Assembly (NCBI RefSeq): GCF_910592395.1
Contig: NC_088312.1
Coordinates: forward strand, 23,865,195 to 23,929,194
Direction of reading: 5' to 3'
DNA: 64,000 nucleotides
Source: Lineus longissimus
Lineage: Eukaryota > Nemertea > Pilidiophora > Heteronemertea > Lineidae
The notes under the pieces were generated by a model. The model was not told the DNA's origin, made no database searches, and worked only from the letters and a program-made list of their open reading frames with translations. Shown piece by piece: positions 11,706-23,559 of the stretch. A program made the position numbers and the translations under genes. The stretch's first letter is position 1. Every line of letters begins with the position of its first letter.

Positions 11706-12473
11706 CAACCTGACCCTGGCCCCCCCCCTTCTGCCGACTTGAAAAAAAGGTTTTTCTAGTGAGAGAGTTGCTGAAAAAACGGTGCTCTAAGGACGGTGTT
11801 CATGCTCTGCCCCAACTCAGTAACCCCCTCCCCTGGCCCCCTTTCTATCTAATAACCCTGGATCCACCCCCGTTTTATACATCAGTGCAGTGTATCTGCC
11901 TCAGAAAAACCATTCATGCATCTACATCCTACCATAGTATGAGTGCCATTCAATCAAAAGTTACAAGAAAGTGACAACGTGCATACTTCATCAAACTGCA
12001 TAGTTGAATGCGATCAAACTACGTCATTTCCGATCGGGGATTGTAAATTTTAGCCGAATTGGCTCGTATTTCTGAGCCTAATTCATGTTATGGGGCACAA
12101 TGAACATTTAAAAATATAGAAAAGTATCAACGATATGTCTACGGTTGTTTACACTGTTTGTTACATGAAAATAGTATTGTCTTCTATTGCAGAATTCGAT
12201 TATTTCAACGAAAATTCGTTATCAAATTCTCATGAGATGCTACTTGCAGAAGTACCACGATTTGACAACAAACCATTATCTCTTGTGACCTTCCGTCTAA
12301 AAAGTGCTTTTTTGAGATGTTTTGGTAATTTTCTTGAATACCTTTAAAGTTCTCCATAAATATTTGTCATATAGAATATGCAGATCATCTGATTGGTTCA
12401 GTATCTTAATTCAAAGATGGTTCTTAGAGCTGTTAAAAAATGGCCATGTCACTCACTGACTCAACATTACAAT

Positions 12474-13307
12474 GGGTGATTTCAAAGTCAGTTTTTAGAT
12501 TTAGTTTTAAAACTAAATGGAACACTAAAACCCTTGATTAAACCAGCATTGAAATGAAGTGGGTTTTAGTTTCATCCTTTTTCAAAGTCGGTGTTTGTTG
12601 GTTTTAGCATTATGTCCGGTTTAAGCTTAAAACTAAGGGATGGTTTTAGTGTCAAAAACTAACACCGGGACTAAAACTAAAACTCTCCACAACACCAGAA
12701 ATGAAATCAGTTCTGGTGTTAGTTTTGACACTCAGTTTTAGCATTATCCTATTTCAAATTAGGTTTTAGTTTCACACTGAAACCAATTGGAACACCAAGG
12801 TCTGATCGTAATCCCAGCTCGGTGTTATATTTGGAAGATTTGTAGTGCATTTTGTATTACCAATAAAACTAACACCTTGGGCATTAACACCGAGTGGATT
12901 TCAAAGTTGGTGTTGGTGTTCAGAAAAAAAAATCATGTTGTTCGTACCATTTCAAGAAGTAGTTGCTGGTATTTTGAACGCTGATAGGAATGATGATGGA
13001 CGTGAAAGAAGAAGACCAAATTTATATAGATCGGAATCGGTTTCAATAGGGAAACACCCGAAACACATGCGTGTTTGGTTTTTCCAAGGTTTTATCTCTG
13101 TCCATCTTGGTGTTAGTTTTACCTGCAGAATAAAACCTCTTCTTAGTTTCAGCCCAGGTTTTAGGTGTTTAGATAAAACCAGGTGTTGGTGTTAAACTAA
13201 AACCTCGAATTGATCTTATCCAGACATAGGTTTTTAGGGGTAGAAATTAAGAATAAAACTGACACCAACACCCAACTCTAAAACCAAAACCAACTTTGAA
13301 ATCACCC
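12474..13307. mobile_element. Non-autonomous TIR DNA transposon (834 bp)
   Basis: The ends are perfect inverted repeats GGGTGATTTCAAAG / CTTTGAAATCACCC and continue imperfectly for about 25 bp. Both are flanked by AAT, a possible 3-bp target duplication. The interior is many diverged direct and inverted copies of a GTTTTAG/CTAAAAC plus ACACCAAC motif. There is no coding capacity. Superfamily not recognised. Confidence 0.75.
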
Positions 13308-13855
13308 AATGTCGATGTCAACATGCTCAACTCATACTGACAACGGAGTCAAAAACCGTGTACAAATGCACCTTGTACTGTAAGTGTTAGTAGGCCTTAT
13401 GTATGTAACTTTATGATCGGATGGCATAGGGCCATAATAGCTACAAGGGTGTCCTGGGTATCGTATCCCTTTATTAAGGAGGTTGTGGCGAGAGAGGTGA
13501 GACATTTGCCATGCCACGGCCCATGCCGTTAATAAATGAAATCATAATTTTTTATGACTGAGCCGGACGGCTGAGGCCTGGACCCTGGATGCAGCCTGGT
13601 ACTTGACTTGGGCCTTGGCAGAAAGCCAGATTTGTCATTTGACTCGTTGTCTATGACAGTTGGAGATAGCATGTTTACATTAAATAATGTAATTGACTTT
13701 GGATGAAATGGATTTTAGTTACCCGTTATTGGAGAAGTCATTTTGTAACAATTTGTTCCTCATTTCAGATTGAATCGATTGAGAGGGTTCGGATAGGTCT
13801 TCACAGATGTCACATGATGATGCCATTAACGTAATCACCGATTTCAAGCTATGGT

Positions 13856-14899
13856 ATGAGTTTCCCTCTACAAGAATCTCTGAGCGGCATGGATAATTTC
13901 CTTGCTGACGATTTGTACCAGGCTGTAAAGAAACCAGATATACCCAAACTGGAGGGCTTCTTCAAGGCAGGACTGAGCCCCAATCATGTCTTTACAAGTG
14001 AGAAGAATGCTGATGCACTTGGTAAAACGCTCCTCCAGGTCGCCACATCTGAGAAGAATGCAGATGTGGTGAAGTTGCTCATCAAGCATGGATGTGACGT
14101 GAACTATGGCGTCAAGAAGATCATTACCCCAAACTCGACATCATATCGACTTGATAAATGTGTGGAGGATTTGACACAGACTTGTTTGTTTTATTCTATT
14201 TGTACAGAGAGTGTTGAGATCGTTGAGATTCTGACCGAGGCAGGTGCAAATGTGAACTTGGAGTGCAGAGATAAGATGTGTGCTCTATCTCACGCGATCG
14301 ACACTGAAAACATTGAGATTATCACCAGTATTGCACGCATGAAAAAATGTGATATTAATGCACAGGACTTGTATGGGTTGTCTCCACTGCATATAGCTGT
14401 AATCCATGCAAAGCCAGATATTGTGACTCTTCTTTTGAGAAAGAAGGCCGTTGTTGATCTGGAGCAGTGCCAGGGAGGCAGTCCTCTGTTTTTTGCCAGT
14501 GATTACATGACACTCAAGTCACTCATAAGTTATGGTGCCGACCCAAATCATCGAGCTTATAATGATCATGGCTCAGTTACACCCATCTATACGACACTGA
14601 AACGTGCCAGAGATCCCAAGATCATTGAAGCTCTAGTTGAAGCAGGTGCTCAAGTGACGAATGCAGTTCTAGCAGACGGACCCAGTACCCCAAGGATTCT
14701 CCAGGAATACCCAGATCTCCATGCATGGCTAAAGACTTGTCATAAAACACCTCAAAGTCTCAAGTTACAGACTTGTTTGAAAATTCGAGACGTGTTAAGA
14801 GTTGCATCGAATGGTGTTGGACTTGGTGTGAGATGTAGAACAAATCAGCTGCCCCTTCCAAATGTGTTGAAGCATTATGTCCATTTAGATCATATTTGA
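13856..14899 (+). CDS. Ankyrin-repeat, SOCS-box protein 2
   Basis: An intronless 347-codon frame. A strong acceptor (CTCATTTCAG) about 85 nt upstream suggests a spliced 5' UTR. I take the first in-frame ATG (MSFPLQESL); a second Met at residue 12 (MDNFLADDLY) could also serve and aligns better with the start of nested gene 1. About six ankyrin repeats are visible between residues 50 and 285 (TLLQVATSEKNADVVKLLIK, GLSPLHIAVIHAKPDIVTLL, SPLFFASDYMTLKSLISYGAD). The last ~48 residues (QSLKLQTCLKIRDVL ... LPLPNVLKHYV) fit a SOCS box. Expected role, by family: substrate adaptor of a Cullin5 E3 ligase. It shares architecture with the gene at 8.3 kb but only low sequence identity, so an old rather than recent duplication is likely. 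Confidence 0.85.
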   Translation: MSFPLQESLSGMDNFLADDLYQAVKKPDIPKLEGFFKAGLSPNHVFTSEKNADALGKTLLQVATSEKNADVVKLLIKHGCDVNYGVKKIITPNSTSYRLDKCVEDLTQTCLFYSICTESVEIVEILTEAGANVNLECRDKMCALSHAIDTENIEIITSIARMKKCDINAQDLYGLSPLHIAVIHAKPDIVTLLLRKKAVVDLEQCQGGSPLFFASDYMTLKSLISYGADPNHRAYNDHGSVTPIYTTLKRARDPKIIEALVEAGAQVTNAVLADGPSTPRILQEYPDLHAWLKTCHKTPQSLKLQTCLKIRDVLRVASNGVGLGVRCRTNQLPLPNVLKHYVHLDHI

Positions 14900-15581
14900 A
14901 AAGAGGGATTTTGAAAAAGTTGTGAAGTTTGTCTGCGTGTGTTCATTGCTGGACCTACAATTTATACACACTTTAAAAATGAGTGTCAGTCAGTGTAAAG
15001 CTAATTCATTAGGACTGAAGACTGTCAGTATAAGTGCTAGGGTGCCATTAAAACTATTCCTATCAGTACATGTAGGACATGATTCCATGGTCTGATGAAG
15101 TCCTGTGTTTTGTTCTCAATGTGATTGCTCAAACAAGGATATACCATATAACAATGCATTTGCTGTGCCAGTTGAGTGGCACCTGTACAAAAGGCCTATG
15201 TGTAACAGACACACCTCAACCTAACACATTGACAATGTATTTACATAGTGATGTGCATGCACATGTACATCAATCCCAAGTTACTATCCCTGTTGCGAGA
15301 GATTATTGGCATCTTTATGTGATGTTGTGTGATCTCATTGCATCCCCTGGTAACTACTGAATGGTCCACCACTGAATGGCTAACCTCTGCAGTATGGCCT
15401 AAGTTGAAGTGTGCATATTGCAGAATGCAATACTCGACCTCTGTTTTAGGTTCATCATCGTGCACTCCACATTCACCATCGTTTACCCAGGAATCTGTAG
15501 CTTTGTTGTCAAATGTGCTCTTCCAAAATGTACTGCGTGTTTTGACAATCTAACCATTTGAGATGTCTTGTAACCATGGAA

Positions 15582-15608
15582 CTGATAGGCAGGTGACCTG
15601 CCTATCAG
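15582..15608. repeat. 27-bp perfect palindrome
   Basis: Two 13-bp arms, CTGATAGGCAGGT and its exact complement, around a single central G. It lies 0.7 kb after ankyrin/SOCS gene 2, in its probable 3' UTR. Apart from this and a poly(A) signal, 14,900-16,958 shows nothing convincing. Confidence 0.9.
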
Positions 15609-15833
15609 CAGGTGGAGCCAGGAAAGGGCAGTCGTCCATTTCTGCATCAAGGCTCTCTAAATGTGATGTTTCTTGTCCCCGTGTTGAGAATGGTAGAGGT
15701 GACCACTGCACTTGGTCCAACCTACATACGTACTTAGGCATTTCTGTGATACAACACTATTAGCTCAGCGTGAGGCCTGCTTTTAGTGGTCTTGTGTGTA
15801 TTTGTACCTTGTGTTATGGTAATTGCAAAGAAA

Positions 15834-15839
15834 AATAAA
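15834..15839 (+). promoter_or_regulatory. Candidate poly(A) signal of ankyrin/SOCS gene 2
   Basis: AATAAA about 935 nt after the stop codon; the first clear hexamer downstream. Confidence 0.35.
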
Positions 15840-16517
15840 CAAACTGCTCACTGACCTAAAATATTTTAGTCTGTTTTGTTGGCTTCAGGGTGGGATTGAG
15901 TTGATGCCTGGTGACTCGGTGTTTTGTAGCTCTCAATTCATTTGATGAGGGTTCGGGTTAGCTCTGCTCTCTCACCAAGTCACCAGTGCTTTTGAATGAT
16001 AAGATTGTTGAATAATCATCTGCCTGACAAGTTCTTGAACATTCCGAAGACAAGCAATGGTGTACTACAACCAAAGAACAACATACAAGACATGCACATG
16101 TTCATGTAAACCAAATCCCTCTGAAGAGAATCGGAACAGGTTGTGGGATGTCATGTCGCATCACAACTACTGGCTGAAATGGACATCATCAGCATCATGG
16201 CAGGACAGTGCAATTCGGTTGTGCCATACCAGGTTTCTGCGTGGGGCTCAAACTTTTTAAAGTTCTAGGTGGCCTTTTGAGGATGTTTTGGTGTTCTGAG
16301 AACATCTGTGGAAATTGGGAACGAGCGTCATAGTTCAGATCAGACTTCTAGCTCTGATCCTCTGGCTGTGAAAGACCTCACTTCTGAGACCAATGTGTCC
16401 GACCTTCGACATACATGTAGCAAAATCCTCTTGAAGTAAGTTTACTCGGTTGGTATTACATGTATATGAACATTTCTTTTCTAAGAGATGGAGAAACAAG
16501 CAATTTGCAAGCAGGTT

Positions 16518-16523
16518 TTTATT
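16518..16523 (-). promoter_or_regulatory. Candidate poly(A) signal of HLCS
   Basis: AATAAA on the minus strand about 435 nt after the HLCS stop codon. Confidence 0.4.
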
Positions 16524-16958
16524 TAGGTGATCCACTCACCATATAAAGAAATAAACAATATACATGTACAACCAATACATGTAGCAAATAAACAAACTCG
16601 GACTTGGTGTGAAAATTGTTATTTATACTCTTAGTACAACCACAACACAGTTCAAATAGATGCAAGTACAACTGACCATCTGAGGACTTCGGGCTGAAGA
16701 CTCTATGGGCTGAAGACTCTATGGGCCGCAAGAGGCCAAACAGTGGTTCCGTCTCCTTCAAGAAAAGTTTGGTCAGACCCCTACCTCATGCCGCACTATT
16801 AGCGCAGGCTTTGCACTTAGTCACACCAACAGAGAGTCAGTTTACTACAAGTCAAGTTCAAGTCTCAGTCAGACTACTTCCTCATGTGATAGAGCATGAA
16901 CGCACTCAAACAGTGCCCTTCTGGCACCTCGGTTTCTCTCTTACACTGCAGTACGGGT

Positions 16959-19900
16959 TTACCTCGTCTTCATACAGATCAAGTTCTTCATCATATCGAA
17001 GCTGTTGCCATCGGGTTGTACACTCAGCATGCACCCGCTCGGCGTCTTGACTTGGAGGAATCCATTCTCATCGAGGCCTTGCACTGTAACACCCTCACTC
17101 TCACTCTCAAGGCATACTTTGGCATCCCTGCAAGGAAACAAAATGGAGTCACAAATTTCCACTTGTGTAAATCAGCTGCAACCTTCTGCTGGGGGAAATG
17201 TTTCAGTTCAATTCCTCAGTTGAAATAAAATATGGAAGTATTTCCTATAAATTGATTTCTTTGACAGACTGCAAATATCTCGGATATGACTTAAGGATAT
17301 TCCTTCACAGATTGATTAAGGACTAAATCAATGTTAATGGTTCAGGAGCTTTTTGCTTGTAGGTATTGCTTACCCATGAAGCCAATGTTGATACTGAGAT
17401 ATTGCTTACCCATGAAGTCAATGCTGTTACTGAGATATTGCTTACCCATGAAGCCAATGCTGATAATGAGATATTGCTTACCCATGAAGCCAAATGCTGA
17501 TACTGAGGTATTGCTTACCCATGAAGCCAATGCTGATACAGAAATATTGCTTACCCATGAAGCCAATGCTGATAATGAGATATTGCTTACCCATGAAGCC
17601 AGTGCTGATAATGAGAGATTGCTTACCCATGAAGCCAATGCTGATAATATAACTTGAGGAATATGTCGGGTCCATGAGACTGAAACTCATCGATCAGCGA
17701 TTCAATCTGTGTCACAGTTCGTCCAATCAGCTGCTCGATGGAAAATGGCATCAATGCTGCTCCGTGTTCATGGTTGTATTGGTCAATGATGTCGTTGACA
17801 CAGATTGTGGGATCCTTGTTGTTGACGTTGAATCCACAGCCTGCAATATGAGAACATTGATAAGCAGAATAGATTAGATGCACTAGAGGGGCTGTGATCA
17901 ACTTCTGTTGGCCAGTCATCACTGGAAAGAAATAGAATACTTATCTCCTGAAGTGCTGATCAAGACTACAGTTGACAATATACAGGCATGCAGACCTTTC
18001 TTTTCAATTGGTGAATTCTGTTCCATTTGATTTCTTCTTCTTCCTCTGCCTTTGGAATAGACAGGCTGGATTTGAATATCTTTTAACTGAGTGAGGTAAA
18101 GAATAGAGGGTTGTACCTATGATTGCATGAACCTGGTCCTTCATTATCGACGAGCTGACAAGGACACCACCCATCTTCACTGTGCGACCGTAATAGATAT
18201 CATTTGGCCACTTCAACCGGACGGCTAGCTCTTCATATCCTGGCAGCGAGCGGACAGCTAGGACGACGGCCAAGGACGCAATGTGTTGGAGAAATGGGAG
18301 CCTGTGGCCCAGGTTCGAGTTGAGAGAGAACTGGACATTGAGAGAGAATAAGGCACATCCTTCAGGGCTCAGCCAGGCATTTCCCCCTCGGCCTATAGGA
18401 AGAGAAGACAATGAGAGAGAATAAGGCACATCCTTCAGGGCTCAGCCAGACATTTCCCCCTCGGCCTATAGGAAGAGAAGACATTGAGAGAGAATAAGGC
18501 ACATCCTTCAGGGCTCAGCCAGACATTTCCCCCTCGGCCTATAGGAAGAGAAGACAATGAGAGAGAATAAGGCACATCCTTCACGGCTCAGCCAGGCATT
18601 TCCCCCCGGCCTATAGGAAGAGAAGACATTGAGAGAGAATAAGGCACATCCTTCAGGGCTCAGCCAGGCATTTCCCCCCCGGCCTATAGGAAGAGAAGAC
18701 ATTGAGAGAGAATAAGGCACATCCTTCAGGGCTCAGCCAGGCATTTCCCCCCCGGCCTATAGGAAGAGAAGACAATGAGAGAGAATAAGGCACATCCTTC
18801 AGGGCTCAGCCAGGCATTCCCCCCCGGCCTATAGGAAGAGAAGACAATGAGAGAGAATAAGGCACATCCTTCAGGGCTCAGCCAGGCATTTCCCCCCCGG
18901 CCTATAGGAAGAGAAGACAATGAGAGAGAATAAGGCACATCCTTCAGGGCTCAGCCAGGCATTCCCCCCCGGCCTATAGGAAGAGAAGACAATGAGAGAG
19001 AATAAGGCACATCCTTCAGGGCTCAGCCAGGCATTCCCCCCCGGCCTATAGGAAGAGAAGACAATGAGAGAGAATAAGGCACATCCTTCACGGCTCAGCC
19101 AGGCATTTCCCCCTTGGCCTATAGGAAGAGAAGACAATGAGAGAGAATAAGGCACATCCTTCAGGGCTCAGCCAGGCATTTCCCCCCCGGCCTATAGGAA
19201 GAGAAGACAATGAGAGAGAATAAGGCACATCCTTCAGGGCTCAGCCAGGCATTCCCCCCCGGCCTATAGGAAGAGAAGACAATGAGAGAGAATAAGGCAC
19301 ATCCTTCAGGGCTCAGCCAGGCATTTCCCCCCGGCCTATAGGAAGAGAAGACAATGAGAGAGAATAAGGCACATCCTTCACGGCTCAGCCAGGCATTTCC
19401 CCCCGGCCTATAGGAAGAGAAGACATTGAGAGAGAATAAGGCACATCCTTCACGGCTATTCATCCTGTACATAGAAATCAAAAATTCAGATCTCACTGTT
19501 TAGAACACCTCACCTTTGCCAGCTGTCTGCCTACAAGCAATAGCAATGACACCAGCTTCCTTGGGAATGTTCAGCATAAACCTGTAAAAAAGACCCATTA
19601 AGTTCATAGTTTGCATTGTTTTATGTTTATTGCTTAGCTGATGGCTCTTGTGGGCAACACTGTTGGCTAATTTTCATACTGTTTGAAACAGAGCATGAAT
19701 ATGTCAGGTGTACAAAGGCTCACTATAGCAACAATCAACAAAGGAGCCTCGAGATCTGGTTGCTCTGAAAAATCACCTGAAGCGTAACGTCATTGAGATA
19801 TTGCACGTACCCATCTAAAACGTCCTGCGTACTCTTCATAACGTCTGCATAGAACACGACACGTCCAAGGGTTGAAGTCCCAAGATTCTCTTCATATTTC

Positions 19901-22900
19901 CTCAGGTCTATCTTGAGGATTTCGAGGTTTTCCCCGTGTAACACCGGGGTATCTGACGGCGAGACCGTCTCTGGAAGATCATGTGGGTCATTCAGGAATG
20001 TCAGGCTGCCGTTGCGGGTTGTCAGTTTGTTGTTTTGAAGTCTTGGCTCGATTGATGACCAGAATTGAGACAACATTTCCTAAAAAGAGGCATTTATAGA
20101 AGCAGTCAGGGGTTTTGTTATCTTTCTTGGGTAACTCACGTTGTCTGAACTGTGAAGGAATATCGGAGTGACACCAGGCACCTCTTCCTTGGGTAACTCA
20201 CCTTGTCTGAACTGTGAAGGAATATCGGAGTGACACCAGGCACCTCTTCCTTGGGTAACTCACCTTGTCTGAACTGTGAAGGAATATCGGAGTGACACCA
20301 GGCACCTCTTCCCTGGGTAACTCACCTCGTCTGAACTGTGAAGGAATATCGGAGTGACACCAGGCACCTCTTCCTTGGGTAACTCACCTTGTCTGAACTG
20401 TGAAGGAATATCGGAGTGACACCAGGCACCTCTTCCCTGGGTAACTCACCTTGTCTGAACTGTGAAGGAATATCGGAGTGACACCAGGCACCTCTTCCTT
20501 GACCGAATTGATGCCAAGATCGGCAAAGAGGTCACGGAGGATTTCAAACTTGTTCTCATTTGATTGTTTGAGGAGGGAAAATATCTCGGTGCTGATCGCC
20601 ATCTGACTTGGGTTCTTCTCAAGATATACCTGAAACATCAAAGTGAAAGCGGTTTATAAACATAGCACAGCACACCAGCATAGCAAACTAGCATAGCACA
20701 CTAGCATAGTCACAACACTGGCAATTGTGTCCAATTGGGAATGCGGCCTTTAATTCATTGGAAAAAATACTAGCATTCAGCTGAAAATCTTCTTTTTAAT
20801 TGAATGGGTCATGATTAAAACATAAGGCATGAAATATGCTGCCACTTTCAGGTGAAAAGTACTATCTCAGTCCCTAGCCAATTTTCTCACAGGCTTGGGG
20901 AGATGAAATGTCCATTGTGTGCAAACACCTGAACCTCATTACGAAGTGTTCATCCTAACAAGGTTCCACTGTAATTGTCATGTAGCCTGTCTTACCCTAC
21001 CTGAGTGAGCAACATTGCACCGTCACTCGCTTCATCTTTCACCGACATGATCACAGGTTTATTTGCCACGGAATCCAACGCCAGCACTCGCACATTCTCC
21101 GCTAAGTCCTCGCCGGAGTAAACATATCTGCTCGAGATAACATGAACCTTTCTCCAAGATTTATAAGACAGAGACACAATACCTAAACTTTGAGTCTGTC
21201 CTTTTTCACGCTGAGCGAAATGCTGGTCCAAACAGCTACAGAAGCTAACAACCTTTCCACCATTTTTGAAATAGGATATAAAAGTTTGGTCCACATGATC
21301 ATACAGATTTTCCACACAGATGATAAGAAGGGCCGTATTGTCGCTCCAGGGTGTGGTGTTCACTTGGTCATGCTTGAGATGGTAGAGAGTATAACTGTTG
21401 GCATTAATGCACTTGCCTACCACACACTTGATATCCTCAAAAATTCTCACCGAATCTTTCTTCCCCGAATAGATGAGTACGTTTGGTGGTTTACAAGACA
21501 TTTCTCCACCTCTCGATTCAGGTTGGTAAAAACCTGAAGATCTGTTCAAATTACTATCCAAGTTCTCCTTGTCAGGGCTTGGAGAGGAGATGTCAGATTC
21601 AGATAAGAATCCAGTGTCATGGCTGTCTGGTGTGATTTTATACATGGCAGACGGTGCATCCAATCCTGACAATTCTGTATTTTCTTTCAAATCGTCAGCA
21701 ATGCCGTCCATTCTTTTCAGCAGGGTGTGGTTCACGTCTGTAAACTCTGCGATCCTTTCCTGACCACCCGATCCAAAATGATCGATATCAGGTTGAATGT
21801 TGTCACAAATATCTCCGGCATCAGATGTTGATGCCGTAGACTCATTCGAATCTACGATATCCAACTCTAGGTGTTCCATTGGAATCGACAGCCTTGGTAC
21901 ATGAAAATCAGGCATCTGTATTTCACTGATGTTCTCTAATGACGAACACTTTGATGTCATCGGTGACATGAAAACTGGTACCGCCTCGCACTGACTGTCT
22001 GTCCTTAGCAGGCCAATAGGTTTCCCGACAACATCCACCGCTGAAAATAGCAATATCAATTTTCAAGATGCAAGACATGGGTGAGAATGTTAAGTCACCT
22101 ATGGAACTTTTTAAAGAGACAGAAGCCACTCTCTCTATAAAAGATAGGTGGGAGCGACTGGTGGGCCATCCTCCTGCATACACGAACAACAAAATGACTC
22201 CATCCGACACACAAGTCTGTATTAGGTGAAATGGCCTGATACGTCAATACACTGATGGGCCAGCCATGTTCTATAATTCACAGTTCTTGCATAAACAGCA
22301 CTTCAGATTGACACTTGAACGCACTCGCCACAGTTGGCCAACTGCATACATTTATTGACACAATGTAGGCCTACTGCAGAAGCTCTATATTTAGGATATC
22401 TTTGGGACCGATTAATGCGGGGCATGTCCATAACAGGGAGGTGTCCTGACTAGAGGTCAAACTGAACAAATGAAATGGCCAGGGCCATTGTGCTCACCTC
22501 ATGTGGAGGAAAGATGGATAAAGAGCATGGTATTGTGTCATGTAGTGTTAGGTTTGATGTAGGTCCAAGCAATAACAATTTCCCCAAAATGGCCAATTTA
22601 CAGTACATTCGACCTCTGTGACCTTGAAAAGTAGGTCAAATCAAAGAAGACCCGGGTGACACATTGAATGGTTGTTAGAATTAGATGTACCTATGATATA
22701 AAATTGGTGCCAATCGGGCAAGTCATTACTAGGAATAATGGCATTTTGAAGAATTTAGGATTTGGCCCTCTCCCTGGAGGCCAAACGGCAAATCAGATCG
22801 CACCAAACTTGGGTACCTAAGATCACCTGACCAAGGGGTACATGTGTACTTAATTTGTGATCAATAGTCATTGCAGTTAAGAAATGTGCCATAGTTACGG

Positions 22901-23518
22901 CCTGACGGCGAATTTACGCCATTTGACCTCTGTGACCTTGACAAGAAGGTCAAATTAAAAACCTGTGTGACATATACTGTATGGTGGTTAGACGTACCCA
23001 TGATATCAAATTGGTGGCAATCGGGCAAGAAGTTAAGGAATAATCACATTTTTAAGGTTTTTGGATTTTGCCCCCTGGTGGTCAAGTGGTGAATCATATT
23101 GGACCAAACTTCGGTCCCTAAGATCACCTGACTAAGGGGTAAATGTGTACCAAATTTGGTATCAATAGTCATTGCAGTTTAGAAACGTGCCATCGTTACA
23201 TCCTAACGGCCAATTTACACCATTTGACCTCTGTGACCTTGAAAAGGAGGTCAAATCAAAAACCCGGAGGATATATGATGCACCTTTGCCAGAAGTACCT
23301 ACCATATTTTTTTCAAAATTTCCCGACTACTATTAAGGGAGATATTGCATATTTTCACTTTTAACGTTTGGCCCCCTGGTGGCCAAACCATGAAACGAAT
23401 CGGACCGAAACTTGGTCTCCCAGGTGTCATTACATAAGGGTACATGTGTACCAAGTTTCAACTCAATAGCTCTAACAGTTACGAAACGTGCCCTGCTAAC
23501 GGACGACGGACGACGACG

Positions 23519-23559
<41 letters not shown>

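Noticed and set aside
20450-20641. HLCS exon 6 ending within a downstream repeat copy
   Set aside because: Reading past the first donor gives an early stop; only the first donor joins in phase to exon 7.
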